Shown in pieces: positions 17,270 to 26,679 of a stretch of DNA of 50,273 nt. The DNA is from Cytophagales bacterium (lineage in GTDB: Bacteria; Bacteroidota; Bacteroidia; Cytophagales; Cyclobacteriaceae). The notes beneath the pieces were generated by a model. It saw only the letters and a list, made by a program, of their open reading frames with translations, was not told the DNA's origin and made no database searches. The number at the start of each line of letters is the position of its first letter. The first letter of the stretch is position 1. Made by a program: the position numbers and the translations under genes. The DNA lies in assembly GCA_016124425.1 (NCBI GenBank), contig WGNT01000011.1:1-50273 (forward strand), read 5' to 3'.

Positions 17270-18283
17270 TTGAAAAGACCCATAACAATTAAAGATATCG
17301 CCGAGAAATTGAATATTTCGGTCGCTACAGTCTCCCGGGCTATGAGAAACTCCCCGGAAATCAAAAAGGAAACAAAGTTGGCTGTACTCCAAATGGCCAA
17401 AGAAATGGATTACCATCCAAACCTTCTTGCAAGTAGCCTTAGCAGCAGGAAATCAAAGGTCATCGGTGTGGTTGTTCCAACCATTAACCGCTATTTTTGG
17501 TCCAACTCTATCGCCGGAATCGAAAACGTAGCCTATGAAAAAGGGTATAAGGTAATGATTTTTCAATCAGGGGAATCATATGAAAAGGAAGCGGCTATAG
17601 TAGAAACCTTGGCCAACAGCCGGGTTGATGGAATCATTATCGCCTTTTCAAAGGAAACCCACACCTTTGACCATATACAGCATATTTTGGACCGGGAAAT
17701 CCCGGTGGTACTCTTCGAGCGAACCTGTGATGCCCTCCAAACCTCCATGATTAAAACAGATGACATCAGCGGAGCCAGAGAAATGACAAATCACCTGATA
17801 GAAAGAGGGAAAAAAAACATTGCCTTTATCGGTGGCCCGATGGCATTGGGGGTTTGTCGCGATCGATATGAAGGATTTCGATTGGCACTTGAAAAGGCAA
17901 ATAGGCAAGTTTGCGAAAAACTGGTCATGTCCTTGGATGATTTCACTTTTGAACTGGCGGGTGAGGCATTGGAAACGCTTTGGAAGCAGAATCCAAAACC
18001 GGATGCCGTATTTTGCTTTGCAGATATCTTAGCGATCGGCGCACTGCATCGGGCACTAAAAAAGGGGATAAAAGTTCCAGAAGAGCTGGCCATTGCCGGT
18101 TTTGGAAATGACATTACAGGGCGTTTTATTACACCCTCCATATCCACGATGTCACAGCCGTCGTTCGAGATGGGGCAAATGGCGGCACAAATCATCCTAG
18201 ATGGCGTCGAGTCCGATGACGAAACCGTTCAAACAGTGGAACGTATGATTTCACCCACATTGACCGTCCGGGAGAGCACCTAG
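17270..18283 (+). CDS. LacI-family transcriptional regulator
   Basis: The N-terminal helix-turn-helix is clear (ITIKDIAEKLNISVATVSRA, residues 5-24), followed by the hinge helix (PNLLASSLSSRKSKVIGVVV). A periplasmic-binding-like effector domain follows (GIENVAYEKGYKVMIFQSGE, DGIIIAFSKE, AFIGGP, PDAVFCFADILAIGALHRAL). The length of 337 residues is normal. The start is TTG at 17270; no ATG lies between it and the HTH, and it gives the canonical MKRPITIKDIA. The likely ligand is a sugar or sugar acid. Likely targets are the divergent PSCyt1-DUF1501 operon, the gene itself and the 942-aa lipoprotein gene, all near matching palindromes. Confidence 0.93.
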   Translation: MKRPITIKDIAEKLNISVATVSRAMRNSPEIKKETKLAVLQMAKEMDYHPNLLASSLSSRKSKVIGVVVPTINRYFWSNSIAGIENVAYEKGYKVMIFQSGESYEKEAAIVETLANSRVDGIIIAFSKETHTFDHIQHILDREIPVVLFERTCDALQTSMIKTDDISGAREMTNHLIERGKKNIAFIGGPMALGVCRDRYEGFRLALEKANRQVCEKLVMSLDDFTFELAGEALETLWKQNPKPDAVFCFADILAIGALHRALKKGIKVPEELAIAGFGNDITGRFITPSISTMSQPSFEMGQMAAQIILDGVESDDETVQTVERMISPTLTVREST

Positions 18284-18317
18284 AGCCAAAGCTATTCTAT
18301 TATGACTCCTCGCCTAC

Positions 18318-20600
18318 TTAAGAATAGACACCTATTCCAAACAATGCGGCAGGAGTAGACTTTTGTGGATGATGCAATTCGATCCGCAACATCTTCGTTT
18401 CCAAAACTGCCTCAAGGGCAATGCTATTTCTGGTTTGGTGGTTTTCAACACATTCATAGACAAGTCTGCCGGCATCGTCCAGTATCCTATAGGACCGGAC
18501 ACACCCGGGCATCACGTTTTCTTCATGCCCCCTTAACGTGGACTCTAGGGGATGGTCTGCGTCGGTATCAAACCACAAGACAATATATTTAATGAACTGC
18601 GGGTTCTCCCAGGTCATCATCAAAGCAGGGTTTGGATCGTCAAGCGCAGCTACCCAGGCATTCGACTGTGTAGTAGGGCGAAAGAATCCATTTATCAAAA
18701 AGTCTGTCGAATACCCCCCGATAGGACCATCGCTTTGAAAGGCTAAATTTTGACCACCTGGCCGTCTTTCAGGCAGCCAAAATTCAAAGGCATCGATTCC
18801 GATCCCTTCGGGAGGGTCTTGCTTCGCACTGACTGCTACATCCCTGTTGAATTTACTAAATACTGGCATAACACCCGGAAGCCTTACAGCGGAACAAGCT
18901 ACTTCTACATGCGCGTTTGCGGCAATTGTGTAGAATAAATAAGAAGTCTTATCCAGCCTCACATTAAACGACATACAGACTTCCTGTACGCCAGCAATGA
19001 TTTCCACCTCCTCCTCAGCCAACATGCAATCAGGTGTAAAGTTACCCTGTCGTTGGGAGGTTTGAAGTTGGAGGCGCAAGGTGGTTGGTATGAGCGACCT
19101 TACCCGAATCGTTATCGCAGGTACAGCTCCCTCGCCAACTGGAAGTAGCTGGGCAAGTCCAAAGTCCAGCTTTTTCCAACTGCCATCAGCGGGAAGCTGT
19201 CCAAGATCAAAGGTAGATGATGCGGTAATATGAACCTTCTTAAGTAAATTATCATGGTCCTTCCAAGCACTATTAGGCAGGTACTGCCCGATCGCCTGAA
19301 GCCGATCCTGCAATTCGCTCATCCGTTTAGCTGCCAAAAGATTTCTCGGTAATTCTTGATACTTGATGCAAAGGACTGCCGCCATCGCTACTGCCTGCGC
19401 GTTGTGGGCGCAGGTGGCCATTACGCGGGAAGAACCAAAAGCAACATGGGAGGCACTGATAATCCGGCCTGCCAAGAACAGGTTGTTGCAATTCCTACTG
19501 TAAAGCGTTCGATATGGGATATGATAAATCCCCTTTGCATGCCACTGCGTGCAACCGGGTTTTTTGCCACATACTCCATCAGCGGGATGGAGGTCAAGTG
19601 CCCATCCACCGTAGGAAACCACATCGGAATGCTCCCGTTGTTCCACCACATCCTTCTGGCTCAACATATAATCTCCTTCAAATCGACGGCTCTCCCTTTT
19701 GCCCGGGATCATGCCTACCCACTCTAAGGTGTCGTTTTCAGTCTCAGGGTATTCTCCAGAATTTTTGATATGGTCCCATATGCCATAGATAATGCGCCAT
19801 AGTTCAAACTTAATCGTCTCACTGTCATGAATGGTGTCCAGTCTGCCGCCGTATTCCACCCACCATAATCGACAGCCTCTATCACGAAGGTTGAAAGATC
19901 GGAAACGAGGGAGATTGGCAATATCTGTATTGGCAAACGCAGGTGGGATAAAACGCACAGGCTTGTCCGTTTTTTTGCTGTGAAAGTAGATCGAGTGCCC
20001 GAGAAGTTCACCGTACTCCTTATCAGGTGCAAATGCCTCATCGAATTCGTCCTTGGATTCGGCACCGATCCGATAGGCAGCTCCGGAAAGATGCCCAACG
20101 ATACCGTCACCGGAGGCGTCGACAACTAACGCACTGTGGATTTTATAAACCGTACTATTCTGACTACAAAATCCTATGACAGCGTCGATACAATCACCCG
20201 ATCGTTTTTCCACATCATGAATAGCGGTGTTGAGCAACAAGGTGATATTTCGTTCTGCTAGTACTTTTTCAAGCAACACCGTGTCTAGAATTAACGCATT
20301 TCCTTCGGGATTTCTATAGATATTCTCTAAAAGGATCTCATCAATAACACCCCCTTCACGGGCCCAGCGGTTATTGTTACCCATACTGGAGGTAGCGCCC
20401 AGGATCCAAAGACGGATTTCTGAGGAGGCATTTCCTCCCAAGACAGGCCTGTCCTGTACAAGGACGACCTTAATACCTTCCCTTGCCGCAGTAATGGCGC
20501 AACATACACCGGCCATGCCACCCCCCACTACAACCAAGTCCGTATGTAGGTGGATTTTCTTCAATTCGCGGATCTCTGACGTCGACGATACTATTTTCAC
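18318..20600 (-). CDS. Large FAD-dependent oxidoreductase (FAD_oxidored family)
   Basis: The N-terminal Rossmann motif DLVVVGGGMAG and the strand-end segment PVLGGNASSEIR show an FAD-dependent protein of the family often annotated as 'FAD-dependent oxidoreductase' in polysaccharide-degrading Bacteroidota and Planctomycetes. Residues about 20-440 form the flavin domain (VDASGDGIVGHLSGA, NLFLAGRIISASHVAFGSSR, ATCAHNAQAVA). Residues about 450-760 look like one or two beta-sandwich, discoidin-like modules. No signal peptide is visible. It converges on the LacI gene with 34 bp between the stops. Its start lies only 27 bp after the xyl terminator. The substrate is unknown, probably a sugar-type molecule. 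Confidence 0.85.
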   Translation of the reverse strand: MKIVSSTSEIRELKKIHLHTDLVVVGGGMAGVCCAITAAREGIKVVLVQDRPVLGGNASSEIRLWILGATSSMGNNNRWAREGGVIDEILLENIYRNPEGNALILDTVLLEKVLAERNITLLLNTAIHDVEKRSGDCIDAVIGFCSQNSTVYKIHSALVVDASGDGIVGHLSGAAYRIGAESKDEFDEAFAPDKEYGELLGHSIYFHSKKTDKPVRFIPPAFANTDIANLPRFRSFNLRDRGCRLWWVEYGGRLDTIHDSETIKFELWRIIYGIWDHIKNSGEYPETENDTLEWVGMIPGKRESRRFEGDYMLSQKDVVEQREHSDVVSYGGWALDLHPADGVCGKKPGCTQWHAKGIYHIPYRTLYSRNCNNLFLAGRIISASHVAFGSSRVMATCAHNAQAVAMAAVLCIKYQELPRNLLAAKRMSELQDRLQAIGQYLPNSAWKDHDNLLKKVHITASSTFDLGQLPADGSWKKLDFGLAQLLPVGEGAVPAITIRVRSLIPTTLRLQLQTSQRQGNFTPDCMLAEEEVEIIAGVQEVCMSFNVRLDKTSYLFYTIAANAHVEVACSAVRLPGVMPVFSKFNRDVAVSAKQDPPEGIGIDAFEFWLPERRPGGQNLAFQSDGPIGGYSTDFLINGFFRPTTQSNAWVAALDDPNPALMMTWENPQFIKYIVLWFDTDADHPLESTLRGHEENVMPGCVRSYRILDDAGRLVYECVENHQTRNSIALEAVLETKMLRIELHHPQKSTPAALFGIGVYS

Positions 20601-20627
20601 TAAGCGTATTTATAAATTGACTACACT

Positions 20628-20662
20628 AAAAAGCCTACCCCACGCGAGTTGGATAGGCTTTT
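20628..20662 (-). terminator. Rho-independent terminator of the xylose operon
   Basis: On the minus strand AAAAGCCTA pairs with TAGGCTTTT, an inner CCA/TGG extends the stem, and a run of five T follows directly. It lies about 100 bp after the xylA stop. It ends only 27 bp before the start codon of the FAD-dependent oxidoreductase. Confidence 0.8.
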
Positions 20663-20764
20663 ATTCCAAAATTCAACAAAAAGAACGAATTACTTTTTGC
20701 GGTATTAAGACCATTTTATTGGACTTGATAATCGGAGAAGGAAAGCAAAGAAGGACCTTAGGGA

Positions 20765-22078
20765 TTAGATGTATTGATTCAGCATGTTTTCGTACATCTC
20801 TTGCTTACCACTGATCTGCTTTGGCTCGCCCGTTTCCATGGCATGGCTTCTCAGATCTTCCAATGTCAATTTACCCGTTTCAAAATCCTTCCCCTTACCC
20901 GAATCAAAGGACGCATAACGTGCCTTTCTCATTGCGTTGTAAGGTGATTTTTCCATTATATCATTGGCAATAATCAAGCTTCTGGCAAAGGCATCCATAC
21001 TGCCTACATGTGCTAGGAACAGGTCTTCCAGATCTGTAGAGTTCCTTCTGATCTTTGCGTCAAAATTAACACCGCCTGTGGTAAATCCATCTCCCTGTAA
21101 AAGAACCAACATGGATTCTGTCAATTCCTGCAAGTTGATAGCAAACTGGTCGGTATCCCATCCATTTTGATAGTCACCTCTATTCGCATCTATACTTCCC
21201 AACAAACCTGCGTCCACAGCCACTTGTAGTTCATGCTGAAAGGTATGTCCCGCCAAGGTGGCGTGGTTTACCTCCAAGTTAAGCTTGAAATCCTTATCCA
21301 ACCCGTAATGTCTTAAAAAACCAATCACGGTCGCCGCATCGTAGTCATATTGATGCTTGGTTGGCTCCATTGGCTTGGGCTCTATCAAAAAGGTGCCTTT
21401 GAATCCCTGCTTTCTTCCATAATCTCGGGCCATCGTCAAGAACTGAGCGAGATGTTCGGTCTCCCGCTTCATATCTGTATTGAGTAAGGACATATAGCCT
21501 TCTCTTCCACCCCAGAACACATAATTTTCACCTCCCAGCGCGATGGTCGCGTCGATCGCATTTTTGATCTGGGTGCCGGCATAGGCTACTACATTGAAGT
21601 CCGGATTGGTGGATGCACCGTTCATATAGCGCGGGTTGCTAAACACGTTTGCCGTACCCCATAGGAGCTTAATCCCGGTGTCTGCTTGCTTTTGCTTCGC
21701 ATATTCAACGATAGCAGCAAGTCTTCTCTCGTATTCCGAAAGGGAATCCCCTTCATCTACAAGATCGATGTCATGAAAACAATAAAAAGGAGCGCCGATT
21801 TTCCCAATAAATTCAAATGCAGCATCCATTTTGTCTTTAGCGCGTTGCACCGCATCTGAGGCCTTATCCCATTCCCTGACCATGGTGCCCGGACCAAACG
21901 GATCATTTCCGGTCGCACAGAAAGAATGCCAATAGGCAATGGCAAACCGAAAATGGTCTTTCATGGATTTTCCGGCAATTATACGGTTCTCATCATAAAA
22001 TTTAAACGCCAACGGATTTGTAGATTTTCTTCCTTCAAAAGTAATTTTTTGGATGTTCGGAAAATAGGTTTTAGACAT
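20765..22078 (-). CDS. xylA: Xylose isomerase
   Basis: This enzyme converts D-xylose to D-xylulose in the cytoplasm. Diagnostic segments of class II isomerases are present: [48 protein letters not shown] with metal-site histidine, and [19 protein letters not shown] with the metal-binding aspartates. The length of 437 residues is normal. Its start overlaps the end of xylB by 8 bp, which implies translational coupling. The operon order is symporter, xylB, xylA. I see no xylose regulator in the window. Confidence 0.97.
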   Translation of the reverse strand: MSKTYFPNIQKITFEGRKSTNPLAFKFYDENRIIAGKSMKDHFRFAIAYWHSFCATGNDPFGPGTMVREWDKASDAVQRAKDKMDAAFEFIGKIGAPFYCFHDIDLVDEGDSLSEYERRLAAIVEYAKQKQADTGIKLLWGTANVFSNPRYMNGASTNPDFNVVAYAGTQIKNAIDATIALGGENYVFWGGREGYMSLLNTDMKRETEHLAQFLTMARDYGRKQGFKGTFLIEPKPMEPTKHQYDYDAATVIGFLRHYGLDKDFKLNLEVNHATLAGHTFQHELQVAVDAGLLGSIDANRGDYQNGWDTDQFAINLQELTESMLVLLQGDGFTTGGVNFDAKIRRNSTDLEDLFLAHVGSMDAFARSLIIANDIMEKSPYNAMRKARYASFDSGKGKDFETGKLTLEDLRSHAMETGEPKQISGKQEMYENMLNQYI

Positions 22079-23600
22079 TTGATTCTTCTTTTTTGGTTTG
22101 ATTAATTGCTGTTGTAAGTGTCGTTAAATGACCTTCCCATCGCTGGTATACGTCACCATAGGCTTCCCGCAGGTTGGATTCAGGCGCAATTTCCGCCAAT
22201 TTTTCCAGACCAACAAATGCCTCTGAGCTGTTTGAGTACCTTCCAGTCCCGATTCCCGCGCCTCTTGCCGCACCTTGGGATCCGTCAGTGTCATAGAGTT
22301 CGAGCACTACATTGTTCATGTTTACGAAGGCCTCACGAAAGAGCGGGCTTAGAAACATGTTTGCGCGTCCGGCCTTTACGGTAGTTAGGTTTAGCCCCAT
22401 ACCCTTCATAATGTTGAAGCCGAAGGTGAGCGAACTTACAATGCCTTCTTGGCCTGCGCGAAGTACATGCCTTCTATCGTGTTTGAGCAGGTTTATTCCC
22501 GAGAGATGCGCATCGACCTGTCTGTTTTCCATAATCCGTTCGGCGCCGTTGCCAAATGGAATAAAGTTTAACCCCTCAGCCCCTATCGGAACCTCGGCAG
22601 CAAGCGCGTTCATCTCATCATAGTTGATGGATGATCCCCCTATTAATTTTTTAATCCAGCTATTTAGTATCCCTGTACCATTTACACAAAGCAGTACACC
22701 ATACCGGGGATCTTTTTTGCGGTGATTGACATGGACAAACGTATTTACCCGCGATGCGGGATCAAATACTGGCTTTAGGCTCACACCATACACAGTTCCG
22801 GAGGTTCCGGCGGTCGTAGCCAACTCACCTTCTTCGAGAACATTGAGTGAAAATGCGTTGTTTGGCTGGTCGCCTGCGCGATAGGCAATGGGCACACCGG
22901 CTTCTAATCCGAGCTTCAAGGCGGCATCGGCTGTCAGCTTCCCCTGATAGCTGAATGAAGGAACCACATCAGGCAACACCGAAAGGTCCAAGCCGTAGGT
23001 GTCCATCAGCTTAGTCGACACTCCATTTGCCAGAAAATCCCAAAATATTCCTTCGGAAAGCCCTGTTTCAGAGGTAAGAATTTCCCCCGTAAGTTTCATG
23101 GCGATATAGTCACCAGGAAGCATGATTTTATAGACCCGCTTATAGTTTTCGGGTTCGTGCTCTTTCACCCATTTGAGCTTTGATGCAGTGAAATTTCCTG
23201 GAGAATTCAATAGGTTTTCCAAGCAGTAGGTACTTCCGAGATCTTGGAATGCCTTATTGCCTATATCTACGGCACGGCTGTCGCACCAAATAATGGCGGG
23301 ACGTATCACTTCCCTGTTTTTATCAATCATCACTAGCCCATGCATCTGGTACGAAATGCCGATTCCAAGGACTTCGCCCGGACGTATACCAGCATCTTTG
23401 ACAACAAGTTGGGTCGTTTCCTGAATATACTGCCACCAGGTATCCGGATGTTGCTCCGCCCAGTTCTTTTGGGGAGAATGAATGGTCATTTCCTCTTTAG
23501 GTAAACTTGCCGAACTGACCACCTTCCCAGTTTGGGCATTTAAAAGGGTTGTTTTGACAGACGAACTGCCGATATCATATCCAATTAGTAATTCTCTCAT
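22071..23600 (-). CDS. xylB: Xylulokinase
   Basis: This FGGY-family kinase phosphorylates D-xylulose with ATP to give xylulose 5-phosphate for the pentose phosphate pathway. Visible features are the N-terminal phosphate-1 motif [18 protein letters not shown], the substrate-binding aspartate in [15 protein letters not shown], the phosphate-2 region [13 protein letters not shown], and the C-terminal [13 protein letters not shown]. The length of 509 residues is normal. It is 18 bp downstream of the symporter gene and overlaps xylA. Confidence 0.96.
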   Translation of the reverse strand: MRELLIGYDIGSSSVKTTLLNAQTGKVVSSASLPKEEMTIHSPQKNWAEQHPDTWWQYIQETTQLVVKDAGIRPGEVLGIGISYQMHGLVMIDKNREVIRPAIIWCDSRAVDIGNKAFQDLGSTYCLENLLNSPGNFTASKLKWVKEHEPENYKRVYKIMLPGDYIAMKLTGEILTSETGLSEGIFWDFLANGVSTKLMDTYGLDLSVLPDVVPSFSYQGKLTADAALKLGLEAGVPIAYRAGDQPNNAFSLNVLEEGELATTAGTSGTVYGVSLKPVFDPASRVNTFVHVNHRKKDPRYGVLLCVNGTGILNSWIKKLIGGSSINYDEMNALAAEVPIGAEGLNFIPFGNGAERIMENRQVDAHLSGINLLKHDRRHVLRAGQEGIVSSLTFGFNIMKGMGLNLTTVKAGRANMFLSPLFREAFVNMNNVVLELYDTDGSQGAARGAGIGTGRYSNSSEAFVGLEKLAEIAPESNLREAYGDVYQRWEGHLTTLTTAINQTKKEESNV

Positions 23601-23618
23601 AAACGATAACCTATTCTT

Positions 23619-25262
23619 TTACCAAAACCGAATGTAAAGCGCAGCGATTATCCCCACAATGATAATGGCACCTATTTTGAATTTCGTACTGGTCTTGAAT
23701 AACTCCGGCGTAATCTCGATGCCCTTTGGATGGTCTTTTCCTTTGCCTTCAAAAAGGCTAACTCCGATGATTACCGCGGAAATAATCAGGAATACCACCC
23801 CCATCCGATCGATAAATGGCAGACCTGGGGTTATAAATTTAAACAGTACAGAAAGTGGGATGGTTAAAGCTGCCGCTGTCAATGCCGCATTGGAGGTTGC
23901 CTTTTTCCAGAAAAACCCGAAAATAAATATCGCAAATACTCCCGGGGATATAAATCCGGTGTATTCCTGAATATACTGAAACGCCTGATCAAGCTCTCTC
24001 AAAGCAGGGGCTACGAGGGCGGCAACAAAAAACGCCACGACGGCCGTAATCCGGCCCACCCTTACCTGCTTCCCTTCCGAGGCCTTGGTGTCGAAGAAAT
24101 TCTTGTAGATATCCAAGGTAAATATGGTCGAAGTACTGTTGGCCATAGAAGCCAGGGAGGATACAATGGCTGCTGTCAATGCGGCAAAAGCAAGGCCTTT
24201 CAGACCAGACGGCAGAAGCTGCAAAAGTGTGGGATACGCACGATCGGATTTAATGACGCCTGCTACAGGATCAGTCATGGATTGGATAAATGAGGTGTCT
24301 ATACCATCCCGTACAATAACAAACGCCGCTATTCCCGGAATCACAACAATTAACGGCATCAACAATTTGAGGAACCCGGCGAATACCATGCCTTTTTGTG
24401 CTTCATTCAAGGACCTGGCAGCCAGCGCACGCTGCGTGATGTATTGGTTAAATCCCCAATAATTTAGGTTTATTACCCACATCCCGCCTATTAATACACT
24501 GATTCCCGGTAAATCCAAATAGGCATCACGGGTGCCACCTGCCCCATCCGGAATCATCATTTCTCCTTCCTTGATGATCATCTGAAAATGGCTAGGAGCC
24601 TCTTGGATAAGCGATAGAAGCCCTGATACAACATCTCCATCTCCAACCAATGACAATGCTAGGTAAGTAGTAGCCAATCCGCCGGCTACAAGAAAAAACA
24701 CTTGTATGACATCCGTCCAAGCGACAGCTTTCAATCCGCCATAAATGGAATATAACATGGCAAATACCGCCAGTCCGGCTATACCATACCCTAGAGGAAC
24801 ACCAAGAATTGTATTCAAGCTTAACGCACCCAAATAAAGGACAGAGGTAAGGTTGACAAAAACGTATACCAGCAACCAAAATATAGCCATGGTAGTCCTA
24901 ACCCGACTGTCGTATCTTTTTAGCAGAAACTGTGGCATGGTACTAATGCCTTCTTTTAAATAGATCGGAAGGAAGAAAATCGCTACGATAATTAGTGTCG
25001 CAGCGGCCATCCACTCATAGGTAGAAATGGCCAAACCCAAGGCAAAACCAGATCCTGACATGCCTATAAACTGCTCCGCCGAAATATTGGAAGCAATTAA
25101 TGACGCACCTACTGCCCACCAGGGTAAGGCTTTGCTGGCTAGAAAATAATCATTTGAATTCTTGACATGGCCCTTTTTCTCACGGGAGACAAAGTAACCC
25201 ATAAGAATGATTAGGAGGCAATATCCAATGAAGATGGTTAGGTCTAAAGCGGTAAAATTCAT
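23619..25262 (-). CDS. Sodium/sugar symporter (SSS family), probable xylose transporter
   Basis: This is an inner-membrane sodium:solute symporter of about 14 helices. Family signatures include LASKALPWWAVGASLIASNI near the N terminus, FIGMSGSGFALGLAISTYEW, LYSIYGGLKAVAWTDVIQVF and AAIVSSLASMANSTSTIFTLD. The length of 547 residues suits the SGLT-like branch. As the first gene of the xyl operon, it most likely imports xylose with sodium. Sugar choice is inferred from context, since galactose and glucose carriers look alike. No convincing promoter match was found in the 300 bp upstream. Confidence 0.92.
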   Translation of the reverse strand: MNFTALDLTIFIGYCLLIILMGYFVSREKKGHVKNSNDYFLASKALPWWAVGASLIASNISAEQFIGMSGSGFALGLAISTYEWMAAATLIIVAIFFLPIYLKEGISTMPQFLLKRYDSRVRTTMAIFWLLVYVFVNLTSVLYLGALSLNTILGVPLGYGIAGLAVFAMLYSIYGGLKAVAWTDVIQVFFLVAGGLATTYLALSLVGDGDVVSGLLSLIQEAPSHFQMIIKEGEMMIPDGAGGTRDAYLDLPGISVLIGGMWVINLNYWGFNQYITQRALAARSLNEAQKGMVFAGFLKLLMPLIVVIPGIAAFVIVRDGIDTSFIQSMTDPVAGVIKSDRAYPTLLQLLPSGLKGLAFAALTAAIVSSLASMANSTSTIFTLDIYKNFFDTKASEGKQVRVGRITAVVAFFVAALVAPALRELDQAFQYIQEYTGFISPGVFAIFIFGFFWKKATSNAALTAAALTIPLSVLFKFITPGLPFIDRMGVVFLIISAVIIGVSLFEGKGKDHPKGIEITPELFKTSTKFKIGAIIIVGIIAALYIRFW

Positions 25263-25593
25263 GTATAGTGAAATGCGTTAATGGGTTCAGACAAATGACA
25301 AAGTAAAAGGCATGCATCAAAATAGCCGTTGCAATATAGTCAATTCAGATTTTTTAAAAATAATATTATGAAAAACTAATGGACAAGTTTTGTAGAATCT
25401 GACAAAAACAGGACATACAAACCGCGATATTGACTACTAATTTACATTTAAATTTTCGCCGTTAATTAAGCCACATGGATAATAGTGCTCCTTGGCGCAT
25501 TTGAGTATTAAGTTATCGTGAATTATTAGCTTTAATTTACGTTTTTTAGATTTTAAGCGTAAATTGAAGGGTGTAAAAATCCGTATCCATTAC
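25263..25593. other. Divergent region between the xyl operon and the serine-hydrolase homologue
   Basis: This AT-rich stretch has no gene. A -7-like TACGTTTT (25538-25545) lies before the plus-strand gene, but no -33 TTTG is at the right distance. I see no clear palindrome for a xylose regulator. Confidence 0.5.
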
Positions 25594-26664
25594 ATGGAAG
25601 AACAGCCACTGATGACCAAAGTACTTCAAAAAAATCTCGAGACTTGTCTGCGGGATTTTGTTTCGGCCAAGCAGTTGAATGGAGTCATCTTGACAATCCA
25701 CCGTGATGGAGAGGAAAGAATGGATTGGGAAGGTTCGGGGGGAAATTTGAAATCGTCTAGCCCATTTTTTCTTACCGATGTATCTTATATGTTTCTGGCA
25801 GCGTTGGTACTAAAGCTAAGAGCGAGGGGAAAATGGAAATTAACCGATAAATTAAGTACTTACATACCATCAGAAACCTCAGAAAGATTGTTGGTTCGCA
25901 GGGGGAAAGACCTGACCAACGAAATAGAGCTTGGCCACCTCCTAGCCCACCGCTCAGGTGTTAGTGATTTTATGATGGGTAAATCATCGAAACTTCCTTC
26001 ACTTGCTGAGAGAATAGCCGCTAATGATGATTTCTCCTTAAGCAGAAAGGAACTCCTCAAGCTAATTAAAAATACAACTCCGGCATTTGCCCCGGGTAGT
26101 CCAAAACGCTTATGCTATTCCCACTCAAACTACCACCTATTGGTTTTGGCGCTCGAGTACCTAACACACCAACCTGTCGCTATGTTGCTCCGGGAGTTTC
26201 AATTCAAGCCGTTGGGAATGAACCAAACATATACCTATGATAGCCCCCTAGACCGCACGCCCTCGTTTTTTTACCATAAGGACATCTGTATTAGCGTACC
26301 AAAAGCCATACACTCGTTTGGAGTAGTCGGAGGGCTGGTCAGCACGGCAAGCGATAGCATGGCCTTTCTTCGCGCATTTTTTCATGGAAACTTGTTTCCG
26401 GTAGAATATTTGGATGAAATGCAGTCTTGGGTTCCCGCCGGAAACGGTATGCATTACGGTATGGGGCTATCAAAATACGAGGCGCATGGGTTACCCTTTC
26501 TATTTTCCCAACAGCCCACGATAATCGGTATGACGGGCTTTTCCGGAGCATTCGCACTATATGTTCCCGAGAAAAAAATCTATTTTACAGGTACTGTGAA
26601 TCAACTTAATGAACCACATCTCCCTTTCAAGCTGGTCCAAAAAATTTGCAAAGTCCTGCCCTAG
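25594..26664 (+). CDS. Beta-lactamase/serine-hydrolase-fold protein lacking catalytic residues
   Basis: The fold is that of class C beta-lactamase and related DD-peptidases or esterases: a RARGKWKLTDKLSTYIP segment, LGHLLAHRSGVSDF, LLVLALEYLT and FQFKPLGMNQTYTY all align. The catalytic SxxK position reads TDVSY, so serine is replaced by D and lysine by Y (bases about 25774-25788). The Y-x-N motif reads YSH, and the third motif (HTG/KTG) reads MTG. I infer a pseudoenzyme with a binding or regulatory role. The ATG at 25594 is preferred; a TTG at 25564 would add 10 residues. No signal peptide is visible. Confidence 0.8.
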   Translation: MEEQPLMTKVLQKNLETCLRDFVSAKQLNGVILTIHRDGEERMDWEGSGGNLKSSSPFFLTDVSYMFLAALVLKLRARGKWKLTDKLSTYIPSETSERLLVRRGKDLTNEIELGHLLAHRSGVSDFMMGKSSKLPSLAERIAANDDFSLSRKELLKLIKNTTPAFAPGSPKRLCYSHSNYHLLVLALEYLTHQPVAMLLREFQFKPLGMNQTYTYDSPLDRTPSFFYHKDICISVPKAIHSFGVVGGLVSTASDSMAFLRAFFHGNLFPVEYLDEMQSWVPAGNGMHYGMGLSKYEAHGLPFLFSQQPTIIGMTGFSGAFALYVPEKKIYFTGTVNQLNEPHLPFKLVQKICKVLP

Positions 26665-26679
26665 TTAAGGGACACGCTT

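Noticed and set aside
19356-19727. 123-codon open frame inside the FAD-dependent oxidoreductase gene
   Set aside because: It is the complement of a conserved coding segment; composition follows that of a shadow frame.
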